The notes under the pieces: model-generated
Told to the model about the DNA's origin: nothing
The model's input: only the letters and a program-made list of their open reading frames with translations
Database searches by the model: none
Shown here: positions 55,328 through 64,000 of the stretch, piece after piece
How positions within the stretch are numbered: position 1 is the first letter of the stretch
Layout of the letters: each line of letters starts with the position of its first letter
Made by a program: the position numbers and the translations under genes
Source: Adiantum capillus-veneris
Lineage: Eukaryota; Streptophyta; Polypodiopsida; Polypodiales; Pteridaceae
Reading direction: 5' to 3'
Assembly: GCA_014529385.2 (NCBI GenBank)
Contig: CM043962.1
Location: 120,923,970 to 120,987,969 of the forward strand
DNA: 64,000 nt

Positions 55328-56932
55328 GAAGAAAGTGGGATTTACTGACTGAATCCAAACCTCTTACATGGAGATGGAATGATCTTCCAATTCCTGCGAC
55401 TGCATGGATTGTTACTTGATCGGTCTCTGCAAATGAATACACTGGATGTCTATGAGATCACTGTGTCATTCCAATTGTCAGCAGATTCACACTTCAAAAT
55501 GATCTCAACACAATTTTGCTTGCAGATTATTGACAGTATGTCCAATTTGAGTTTTGACAACTCCTGATTTCTTAAATAGTCTAGGTCTATGATTAGGTCA
55601 AATATGAGTTAGATCTGGGCCAGAGGTACACCGATCGCGATTGTAGTTCTGGGCCCAAATTAGATGAAACTTCACCAGCTTGTTCACTAGGCTATTTTAA
55701 GACTACCTGCCAAACACTTTTGTATTTGGATTCAAAAAAGTCAAGTTTTTACCATTTCTTGGTTTGAAGTGCCCGTTTTCCCAAATTTATCAGTTTGACT
55801 TGATTTTGATGTTTGATTTGGGATTTGAGAGATACCTGGGGTTGTCCTGTGTACAGGCTATCCCGCTGTATGGTTCCTTCCCAGTTTTGATGTGTTTTGG
55901 TCTACTGAAAGTCAATTTCTAAGCCAGTTTAGCAATTTTTGACTTGGATCTGTATTCAGTGGTTTTGACAGGTATTTTGAGGTTTGTGGCTCTAGGTCCT
56001 TTAGACTTTTATGTTTGTATACACCTGAGGATCCCACAGATGAAATCTAGTCAAAATCAAGCACAGAGGTACACCGATCGCGATCGTAGTTTTGAGCCCA
56101 AATTAGACCAAATTTGGCATGCTTGTAGACACTGATGTTTTAAGGCTATCCCCAAATTCTTTTTGCATTTGGATCACCAAAAGCCAAGATTTTGCACTTT
56201 CTGGGTTTGTCAGGCTAGTTTTACCCAAGTGGCCTGATTTCCTTGATTTTTGATGTTTTTGGATGTGGTTTCTTTAGACAAACTTGTTTAGAATCTTATC
56301 AGGAAGCCACATGTCAAATCTTGTACAAATCTAACACTGAGGTACACCGATCGCGATCGTAGTACCTGGGCCAAATCTGATGAAATTTTGTATGCTCCCT
56401 CTGACAAGTGTTTCCTAGTGTTTTGTGCTACCACTTTGTGATTTGAATCAATATCCACCCTGTTTGGTCAGATTTTTAGAATTTCAGAGTCTTATGGATT
56501 TTTTGGCCAAAGTTATGGTTTTCCGATTTCTCAACTCTAACTTTTGCCCCAAATCTGATTGGAATGTGATTTGCTTATCCTACTCCTAAGTACAGAATTG
56601 AAAAAACATAAGGAAATGAATCAAACAAAACAAACACGACGGATTTCGGGTGAGAGTTCAGTACTCAATCGAATTAGAGAAATTGAAGAGCAAAACTGCT
56701 TTAACACACTCACTCACAGCTCCCTAAATCTCTTAAGAGAGGATCTAGCCGGTCCACTGGCTCTAGACTCCACCAAGCTCTAAACCCTTATCTAGCCGGT
56801 CCACTGGCTCTAGACTCCACCAAGCTCTAAACCCTTATCTAGCAACTTAACTGAGGTGTAAAATGGATTTGTGGATTGATCTTTTTTGAGGAGTCTAACT
56901 GCGCACTCGGTCACTCATCACCTAAGGTGCAT
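55328..56932 (-). other. Element G 5' leader with three palindrome copies
   Basis: Non-coding leader homologous to D's. Palindromic cores CGATCGCGATTG (55632-55643) and CGATCGCGATCG (56075-56086, 56348-56359) each follow GGTACAC and precede text like 'GAGCCCAAATTAGA', as in D. A 47-bp tandem duplication (56743-56836, 'atctagccggtccactggctc') lies nearer the PBS. Confidence 0.85.
55632..56359. repeat. Three G-type leader palindromes
   Basis: Starts 55632, 56075, 56348 (intervals 443 and 273). The core GATCGCGATC is shared with D, the arms differ from D's, and all three G copies share the same arms (CACC...GTAG). Confidence 0.9.
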
Positions 56933-56950
56933 TCCCCGGCAACGGCGCCA
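56933..56950 (-). promoter_or_regulatory. Element G primer-binding site (tRNA-Asp)
   Basis: TCCCCGGCAACGGCGCCA on the plus strand, an 18-base match to the plant tRNA-Asp 3' end as I know it, one base from the LTR. This is the strongest evidence for the PBS class of the D/G lineage. Confidence 0.92.
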
Positions 56951-56951
56951 A

Positions 56952-57863
56952 TGTTTGCGGGTCGCCGCGACGGACGTCCATAGCATAGCTCTCAAGCATC
57001 AACATATTTATCAATACAGAGGAAGCGACTCGGATGAGGCATGGAAACTCACTAAGGTGTCATTCCTAATGAAGTGAACTCGAAGAGATACAACTACTAA
57101 CTCTACAAGAAAATCAAACGCCTTACCGCCAAGTAATCTGCCTATGTCCTTCTACACAGCTCTATAGTCATCACGCTCGTTTACCATGCAAATCATATCG
57201 GAATCGCACGAAACTTGAAGGGAAGCTACAAGGGATTATCAGGAACATATCTTATCACTGTCACATCATTCTGAAGAGGTACAATGATCACGATCGTTCG
57301 TCCCAAAGTCAGCAAAAACAGCAAACATGTGATCCTAATGGGTCGTTTTAAGGTCCCTAAAGTCCCTCCTAGGGTCAAAACAACATAAAACACACATATA
57401 GACACTCAAAACAGCGATTTAAGGCCTCAAACTCGTAGTTAAAAACCTACACCGAATCTTGAATGATTACACTTGAATGGAAGAGCAAGATAAGAGGAAC
57501 ACAATACAATAAAAAAATCTGAATTTGGATTACCGTAGCCACAATGGCGAAGATTACAAGTTTGAACAAGAAGGATCTCTCAAACGTACACTGTCTTCTC
57601 AGTTTTCCATCCAACAGATCCCCCTCAAACTTACAAAAAATGACCTTTATAGATTAGGTCTTTACAAATGGCTTGTCCGGCCATAAGCTCCTAAACTTCT
57701 AACTGGCTTTCTAATATACAATTGCTCCCATAAGAATAATTATAAATCCTTTGACAAATTCTCGGCTTAGAGATGCTTCCTTACAAAATAATTTTACAAT
57801 GGTTTCTCAGAAAAATATGATCCTTCTCTTGAAACGGCGGCTTGTTGCTTCGTCCGCCAAACA
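56952..57863 (-). mobile_element. Element G 5' LTR
   Basis: 912 bp, starting TGTTTGCGGGTCGCCGCGAC (compare D's TGTTAGCGGGTCACCGCGAC) and ending 'cgtccgccaaaca' where D ends 'tgtcctcaaaca'. The right end is set by this similarity. It has a palindrome-like AATGATCACGATCGTT after GGTAC (57283-57298), matching the LTR copy in D. Confidence 0.8.
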
Positions 57864-58036
57864 ATTCAAAGGATTTCAATTGCTTTTAGACAAGTTGAGA
57901 ATCATTTTTATTGTTTCTGGAGAGAGCATAAATAGGTAATAGGTTGGGTTTGAGCAAACACTCAATTTGTTTTGATTTCATGCTTTAAAGATTTGGTAGA
58001 TTTTATAATTGGAAGGCTAGGTGAAAAAGAGATACT

Positions 58037-59053
58037 GAGAGTAGAGTCTCATTGGACAAGAGCATCACTTTTCACTTCATCAATGAGGTGATCAAATTCC
58101 TATTGGATGAATTCATGGTAACTCACAGGAAGTTCTCTCCCTATCACCCACAAGCGAACGGCCAAGCAGAAAGTACGAATAAGATTTTCATGACAATTCT
58201 CACCAAAATTGTTGGCGAATTGAGAGCTGACTGGGATCAAAAGCTGCATTCAGCTTTATGGGCATATAGAGTAGCGTACAAAATGTCGATCGGAACGACT
58301 CTGTTCAACATGGTTTATGGAATTCAAGCGATTTTACCACTTGAATTCCTTATCCCCACGCTTCGGGTCGCTAAACAATTAGAATGGACAGGCCATGAAT
58401 TATCCAATCATGTAGATGTCTTGGAAAAACTGGATGAAACTAGATTGAGAGCCGTTGCATCAATCTACGCACAAAAACGAAACATGAAATCATTCTTTGA
58501 TCAACATGTTATTAGCAAGGAATTTGCTACTGGGGATTACGTCTTAATGTATACCCTGAAACAACATTCTCGGAAACTCAGAAAGCGAGGCAATGGACCC
58601 TATGTGATTCATGACATATCATCTAGTGGTGCAGTTAAACTTGCGACATTAGAGGGAGAGGAAATGCCTAACTGGATTAGTGGTTGTAGACTAAAGAAAT
58701 ACAACATACCACTAACCACAGAGATGTTTGCCAAAATACACGATGCGAAGGAGCGCAAGAACAAAGTCAAGGAGACAAAAGCTCAAGCGCAGGAGGAGGC
58801 CAAAGTCAGGATTTTAAAACAAAAACAAACCTTACAACAACGAAGACTTCCTCAACCAACAGATATGGATCAAATTTCTTTGTCCATAATTCAAACTGAT
58901 GAGCAATGGGAAACAGGAATCGATGTTCGCATCGCTTTCCAAAAAACCAAAATAAATTGTGTGTATATGGTAAAAGATTTGCAATACCAATTAGAAGACT
59001 TCCATGGTAACATGCTTGCATGTGGGCAGATAGAGATGATGCTCCAAGGTTAG
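58037..59053 (+). pseudogene. Integrase C-terminal half on the plus strand (G-type)
   Basis: 333 open codons from 58052, with FHFINEVIKFLLDEF, YHPQANGQAESTNKIF (the catalytic Glu region), WDQKLHSALWAYRVAYK, then the C-terminal domain GDYVLMYTLKQHSRKLRKRGNGPYV and KLATLEGEEMPNWISGCRLKKY. An extension beyond the usual integrase follows (Lys/Gln-rich KERKNKVKETKAQAQEEAK, then about 75 residues ending GQIEMMLQG). It begins at the point of the integrase where G's minus-strand copy stops (RYGLPII...). No LTR follows on this strand. Confidence 0.85.
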
Positions 59054-59280
59054 AGCACTTGCAAAAGGATGTTGTGTAGGGGAGACACTTATAGTATCAT
59101 CGACACCGACACGAGACTCGGACATAGAGATTTTTTTTGAAAAAAAGACCACTTGTCACAACTTTCCCTTTCCTTTTCCTATTTATCTCCATTCGCAAGG
59201 AAGCATCTCTTAGGATTCCCTCTAATAAAAATGGCATGCTCCCTACTCGTGAGATTTTCTAGTATCACCATTACAAAACA
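59054..59280. other. Short unassigned junction
   Basis: Sequence between the G-type integrase end and gypsy H. No polypurine tract or LTR start could be recognised. Confidence 0.4.
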
Positions 59281-61912
59281 TAGATTGAAATTTCGGTATG
59301 CCTTGGAGGCATCATTTTAATCCAAAGATCGACTATGATAAGCATACACTCATTGTCATACATAATGAAAAATCTTTCACATTACAAGCTAACCAAAAGC
59401 TAGAACTAGAGCCTCTTCTTAGTCATACTCAGGCTAATAGGTTAGTTCAAAAAGATCAAAAATAATTTTTGGTTCTAATCAATTAAATTAAAATACACAA
59501 AGACCAACTGTCTCCTTCTCAAGAGAACTTTTTGATGAAATATAATGAAATTTTTTATAAAGATCTATCTTTGGGATTACCTCCTTCTAGAGTGGAAGGT
59601 CAGCCAATAGAGTTGATTCTAAATAGTGCACTACCTTGTCGAGCACCATATCATCAAATCAAATTGAACAAAGAGAAATTCACTATCTAATTGAGAAATT
59701 ATTAAATCATGGTTTAATTAAGCCAAGTAGTTCACCTTTTGGTGCATCGAGTATTTTAGTCAAAAACAAAAATGGTGCTTATTGTTTATGCATTGACTAG
59801 AGAGCACTCAAGAAAATCACAAGAAAGAATTGTTTTCCTATTCCTCTGTTGATGACTTTCCTGATAAGTTAAGTGGTGAAACCATTTTTAGTAAGACAGA
59901 TCTTAAATCTGGATATGATCAAGTGTGTATGATGAAAAGTGATGTTCATATAAATGCACTTCAAACACGATTTGGTCATTATGAATTCCTTGTAATGGCT
60001 TTTGGTATAACAAATGCACTTGGTACATTTTCATGCATTGATGAATCGCATCTTTTTGAAGCATCAAGATTGTGTTGTGGTTTTCTTTGATGACATTTGA
60101 TTTTTAATAAGAATGAAAAAGAAGACAATTATGCACATTTGGATTTGGTTTTTAAATTGTTGCATGAAAATCAACTTTACTTGAATCTTGAAAAAAGCTC
60201 AGTCTTCAAAATTGAGATTGAATATTTATGTCACATTGTCTCTAGCAAAGGAATCTGTGTGGATCCTCAGAAGACTCAATGCATCAAGGAATGGCCTAGA
60301 CCTCAATCTATTCACGAGATTTGTTCTTTTATTGATTTGTATAGCTATTATAGAAAATTCATTCAAAAGTTTTCATACTTGACTTTACCACTCACAAACC
60401 TTTTATTAAAAAAAAATTCTTTCACTTGGAATGACCAACATAAAAAATTTCTGAAGACATTCAAATATGCCCTCACACATGCCCCTGTATTACAAATTCT
60501 TGTTTCAAAATACTCTTCTTTTTTATTACAAAATTGATACTAGTGAGCGTGGTATTGGTGTTGTATTAGTGGAAGATAATCATCTTATTACATATAAAAG
60601 TGAAAACATAATGAGCTCAATTATAGCTCTTATGACAAAGAATTGCTAGCTGTTGTGTTTGCTTTAGAATTGTGGAAACATTACGTTAATGGGATCTGAA
60701 TTTTTGATTAAATTTGATCACCAAAGCATTCATATTTGCTTTCACAACCAACTATCTTTGATCTTCATATAAAGTGGGCATCATTCATTCATATTTTTCA
60801 TCCACTCATTTAATATGAACCAAGGCATCAAAATAAGATTACAGATGCACTAAGTTGCATGCCATAGATTAATAGCATTTCTATTGTGTCTGCTAAACTT
60901 TTAAAAAAATGATTGATAGTTATGCTCATGACTATGACTTTGCTAACATTTATGCTTACTTTTGTGACCATATATCTTTTGTTCATGCACATTACTCCTT
61001 TCATGATGGGTATTTGTCTTTGAAAAGCGATTGTGTATACCATTGCATTTTGTCGATTTGTCTTAAAGAGTGCCATGAACCACCTTAAATAGGCCATCGT
61101 GGGATTGCCACAACTATTGACATAGTAGAACCTCAATTTTATTGACTCTCCCTTCAAATAGATGTTGTTACATATGTTGCACAACATTTTGTTTGTCAAC
61201 ACATCAAGTGTCATGATGGTAAGCACTATGGTTTGTTGATGTCGTTACTATTCTTGACTTTCCTTGGCTTTCCTTGGCAACACATTTCTATGGACTTTAT
61301 TACTGGATTTCCATCACTCGTGCATAAAACAATATGGTTTAGACAATCATCGATAGATTTAGTAAACATGTTTACTTTCTATCTTATAAGAAGACCCTCA
61401 TAGCTAAGCAAACAGCTCTATTGTTTCTTAAGAATAATTTTGTTTTGCATGGAATGCCTAAATCTATTACATCTGATTGTAAAAGATGTATTTGCAATAA
61501 TTTTTGGGTGACACTATTCACAAATTTGGGCACTCAAATAGATTTCACTTTTGCATTTTGTCCAAAATCTAATGGACAAACATTAGCGACCAATAGCACC
61601 ATTCTAGATCTTTTATGAACACTCATGAGAGACCAAGAACTTGGAACACATATCTCCATTTGCTTCATTTTACATACAACAACACTCCTCATTCATCCAT
61701 GGGAAAGTCAACATTTCAAATTGTATATGGGTACTCATTGCCTACTCCTTTGTCTCACATTTTTCATGAAGTATGACAGAGATTTTGTGATGCTTCGCAT
61801 TGAAAAAAGATGTCTTAAGAGCATAGAGGCCAGTCTTGTTGTCAAGTTTGCACGATATTATGGTCCATTTAAAATCATTAATTATATTAATGCTAATTCC
61901 TTTAAATTATGA
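59281..61912 (+). pseudogene. Degenerate gypsy H pol
   Basis: Plus-strand pol broken by many stops and frameshifts. Protease-RT linker LGLPPSRVEGQPIELIL (59570-59625); RT DLKSGYDQV, QTRFGHYEFLVMAFGITNA (59900-60020); then LDLVFKLLHENQLYLNLEKS, HIVSSKGICVDPQKT, YSYYRKFIQKFSYL (60097-60400); RNase H beginnings; integrase pieces WQHISMDFITGFPS (61275-61320), LFTNLGTQIDFTFAFCPKSNGQT (61525-61580); and a last KFARYYGPFKIINYI (near 61850). The palm Asp pair near 60080 reads VVFFDDI, split by a frameshift. No LTRs identified, so it may be a truncated old copy. Confidence 0.8.
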
Positions 61913-61929
61913 ATCTTGAAAGGTGTATA

Positions 61930-62644
61930 TCAGCTCTCAGTCATGCCAAAATGCCTGAAAAAACTCTTTGCAAATCCGTGCACCACTCTTTCCAAAATCG
62001 GCCCAACGTGTATAACTTGTGATGTATCCACTCTCAAACCTTGAGAGTCCACAAGAGTGCATTTATCTACCAAATATTCTCTATATTTGTTGAAACTTTT
62101 AGCCCACACTCTCTTCAATGAGAACAAACCATAAATGTACAAAACAAGAGAACAGCCAAGCTCAATCTAAGCTTTTTGGATATAGTAGATCAGCTCCAAA
62201 AGCACTCTAAATCATCACAATATGCATACATGGTTTGCATATCAATATGCAATGAAAATTTGTATGCAAAAGTAGACCACTCCCAAATTGTGAAAAAAAT
62301 GCAAAAATTTCCTTCTGCAAAAACATTCAAGAATAGGAGGAATTGACCTAAAACACTAATTCTAACCAGGAGAAATCTGATTTGCAAAACTTTCTAGCTT
62401 GTCTTACACGACTTGCAGGAAGTCTGAGCCACGTAACTCAAAATTGACAAGGATCCTAAGAATTCTTTCTCGTGCAAAGTTGAAGAGCACCAAAAATTGA
62501 ATATATTAAAAGGGAATTGGCCTGGACAGACACCTCTTGATAGGCAAAAAACAAATCTGCAAAAATGTGATGAAATTTTCCTGTGTTTTGTCTACTTCTT
62601 GTGTGCTTCCGTGCCAAGCTCAAATGGTGCTCTCCAATCCTCAA
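61930..62644 (-). other. Copia J 5' leader fragment
   Basis: Minus-strand non-coding sequence directly downstream of a PBS. No gag is reached before gypsy H begins at its left, so J is truncated. Confidence 0.45.
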
Positions 62645-62656
62645 GCTCTTATACCA
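62645..62656 (-). promoter_or_regulatory. Copia J primer-binding site (initiator-Met type)
   Basis: GCTCTTATACCA on the plus strand, one change from the tRNA-Met 3' end, with the same two-base spacer GT as element E. Confidence 0.7.
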
Positions 62657-62658
62657 GT

Positions 62659-62875
62659 TGTAGGATTGGGATGCATGCATGAGCAATGGTGCAAGAGAAG
62701 AGAAAATGGAGAGAGGACAACCAAGACTTGTGATGCTTGGGGAAAAATCTCACCTAGTATATGTGAGCCCCTTATTCTATTACATACATAAAATAAGCAA
62801 GGACAACAACAACAAAACACGATAACTTTTGCAAATTTGTGTGGGGAAGAAAATCCTCCAAGACAAACAACAACA
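62659..62875 (-). mobile_element. Copia J 5' LTR (right end tentative)
   Basis: Starts TGTAGGATTGGGATGC beside the PBS. The right end is placed at the CA of 'caacaaca' (62875), giving 217 bp, close to E's LTR length. There is no partner LTR in the window to confirm it. Confidence 0.45.
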
Positions 62876-62919
62876 TAATGACCATATGAATACGTGTGTC
62901 CTTAATTGTATGTCACCCT

Positions 62920-63141
62920 CATTTGTGTTAAGGGAAGCTTTTTGTGTCTATCCTTATGTTTGGGAGACTTGTGTTCTCACCCTTTTGTGCTAGGGGAGGC
63001 TTGTGTGTATGCCTACACCCTGATGTTTTGTGTGCCTACACGCTTTGTGTTTAGGGGAGGTGGATTTGTGCTTGAGGGGAGGCAGTTTGTGTAAGTGAAA
63101 TATCTTTATATTTTGTGCAACAATACCCACAAGGGGAGGAT
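62920..63141 (+). repeat. Repeated polypurine tracts upstream of a putative LTR (element K)
   Basis: Six purine blocks recur in T/G-rich text of the form 'tttgtgcttaggggaggc': AAGGGAAG near 62930, GGGAGA near 62960, AGGGGAGG near 62990, 63051 and 63076, and AAGGGGAGGA at 63131-63140. The last directly abuts TGTTGGGG, a typical copia LTR start, so it would serve as the polypurine tract. Confidence 0.55.
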
Positions 63142-64000
63142 TGTTGGGGTGTGGGAATTATTGCCTCTTCATGTGTGTGTGAAACTCCTTCACATGTAAG
63201 CAATACTATGTGTCAGCCATGTAAGCCAAGTGATGTGGACAATCCTAGTCACCAATCCTATGTGGAAGATAAGCATCTGATGATGTCACCCATGTGTGTT
63301 TGTGTGTTGATACCTATCAAGCTCTACTTAAGAGCACATAATGCACACACAATTAGTATCAAGAGATCTCGAGGGGGTGCGCTATGTAATCATGTTAATG
63401 TATAAAGTGAGTTTGAAAGGAGGGGTTTTAAAATGCAAAAAATGTAAGCAATTTAATAGAGATATATTGAAATAAGGGGTTTTAATATTAAATTTTGAAA
63501 AAAATCCTACAATAAGGGATCATTTTATTTTTCAGACATGTTAAAAGAGGGGTTTTCAAAGCACCCCGCGAACGCACGTTATATAGGGGGTATTGAACGG
63601 TGAACCCCCCGAGCAAGAGATGGAGCTGGAATCAAGCTATCTACTTTGTATTAGCACTCTCTCTCTCTTTCTCTCTCTCTCTCTTAATCTTGTGTTACTC
63701 TTATTAGTGTGCTAATCCATGTAATTAGCCTACCCATCACTGTTGATCGATTAGAGCTTCACTCATAATATCTATTATGGTATGCTCAAGGTACCAATAG
63801 CCTCTTCTAGTGTTGGTAGCATGCACTATTATACCAAGCGTATGCACAACCGCATCAAGGCATTCTCATCTCTGTGCAACCATATGCCCCATACCAAATC
63901 AGCTTGTGCTAGCACACTGCATCCTCCTCTTTGTGGCACTCTCAAAATCATTCCCAACATGTCACAAAATTCAAATGTAGCATGTCTTCGCCCCATCATT
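63142..64000 (+). mobile_element. Putative copia K 3' LTR and unassigned window end
   Basis: Starts TGTTGGGGTGTGGG after the purine tract; E's LTR starts TGTTGGGGTATAAAG. It contains a TATATAGGGGG box near 63581 and a CT microsatellite (63660-63695), both usual in such LTRs. The right end is not determined; a CATCA near 63735 is possible. Nothing further is recognised to 64000. Confidence 0.4.

Larger units (their letters stand above)
47331..57863 (-). mobile_element. Gypsy element G (autonomous type, lacking its 3' end)
   Basis: From the 5' end: LTR 56952-57863, tRNA-Asp PBS, 1.6-kb leader with palindromes, gag 55327-~52105, protease, RT, RNase H, duplicated zinc module, integrase core to about 47399. 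No 3' LTR follows; degraded copia F begins instead. Pol text (FAWSYKDLKGVDP, the WWPTLFMDAEEF zinc region) resembles the Tat/Athila side of plant gypsy elements; the clade assignment is my judgement from memory of those motifs. D is its non-autonomous relative. Confidence 0.82.

Overview
The window looks like nuclear DNA from a land plant with a large, repeat-rich genome. The evidence is nested plant-type LTR retrotransposons of both Ty3/Gypsy and Ty1/Copia kinds, primer-binding sites matching plant initiator-Met and Asp tRNAs, long GT/GA, CT and poly-G tracts, and one intron-containing PHD-type gene. A fern or similar lineage is plausible but the sequence alone does not prove it. I found no rRNA, CRISPR or bacterial-style gene.

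Layout. 1-2867: remains of a gypsy element (El-1) with its gag collapsed against an LTR. 2868-10827: the only host-like stretch. It holds a minus-strand PHD-finger gene (3842-5622, one predicted 74-bp intron), a long-inverted-repeat element with a tRNA-like centre (6554-7059), a short gypsy integrase relic (7258-7670) and AT-rich DNA with no supportable gene. 10828-37675: a four-level nest. Outer gypsy C carries gypsy B in its 3' LTR (target duplication CCGGA). B's integrase is interrupted by an El-1-type LTR (A2), and A2 is split by element D (13786-25039), a gag-protease element with no reverse transcriptase or integrase. 39475-47330: an old degenerate copia (F) split by a young copia (E, 41949-47234; LTRs 192 bp with one mismatch; target duplication TGATT). 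47331-57863: gypsy G, an autonomous relative of D with protease, RT, RNase H and half an integrase; the other half of a matching integrase lies on the opposite strand at 58037-59053. 59281-64000: a degenerate gypsy (H) and two copia-like ends (J, K).

How the parts relate. El-1, B and C are one lineage (initiator-Met primer site, FFDD-type RT, LTRs starting TGTAA and ending GACA on the plus strand). D and G form a second lineage (Asp-tRNA primer site, homologous LTRs, gag and protease). G has the enzymes D lacks, so D could have been mobilised in trans by G-like copies. All coding regions except the host gene carry stops, frameshifts or deletions, so nothing here looks currently autonomous.

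The most unusual signal is in the D and G leaders. D has eight copies of a 20-bp palindrome (ACATGGATCGCGATCCATGT and one-base variants), mostly spaced about 284 bp between PBS and gag. G has three copies with the same GATCGCGATC core but different flanking arms, and degenerate single copies sit in the LTRs of both. Other unusual features are a duplicated zinc-binding module between RNase H and integrase in G, a second retropepsin-like domain lacking the D-S-G triad in D, and a D-specific region repeating a Gly-aromatic-aromatic-x-Gly-Asn...Trp motif.
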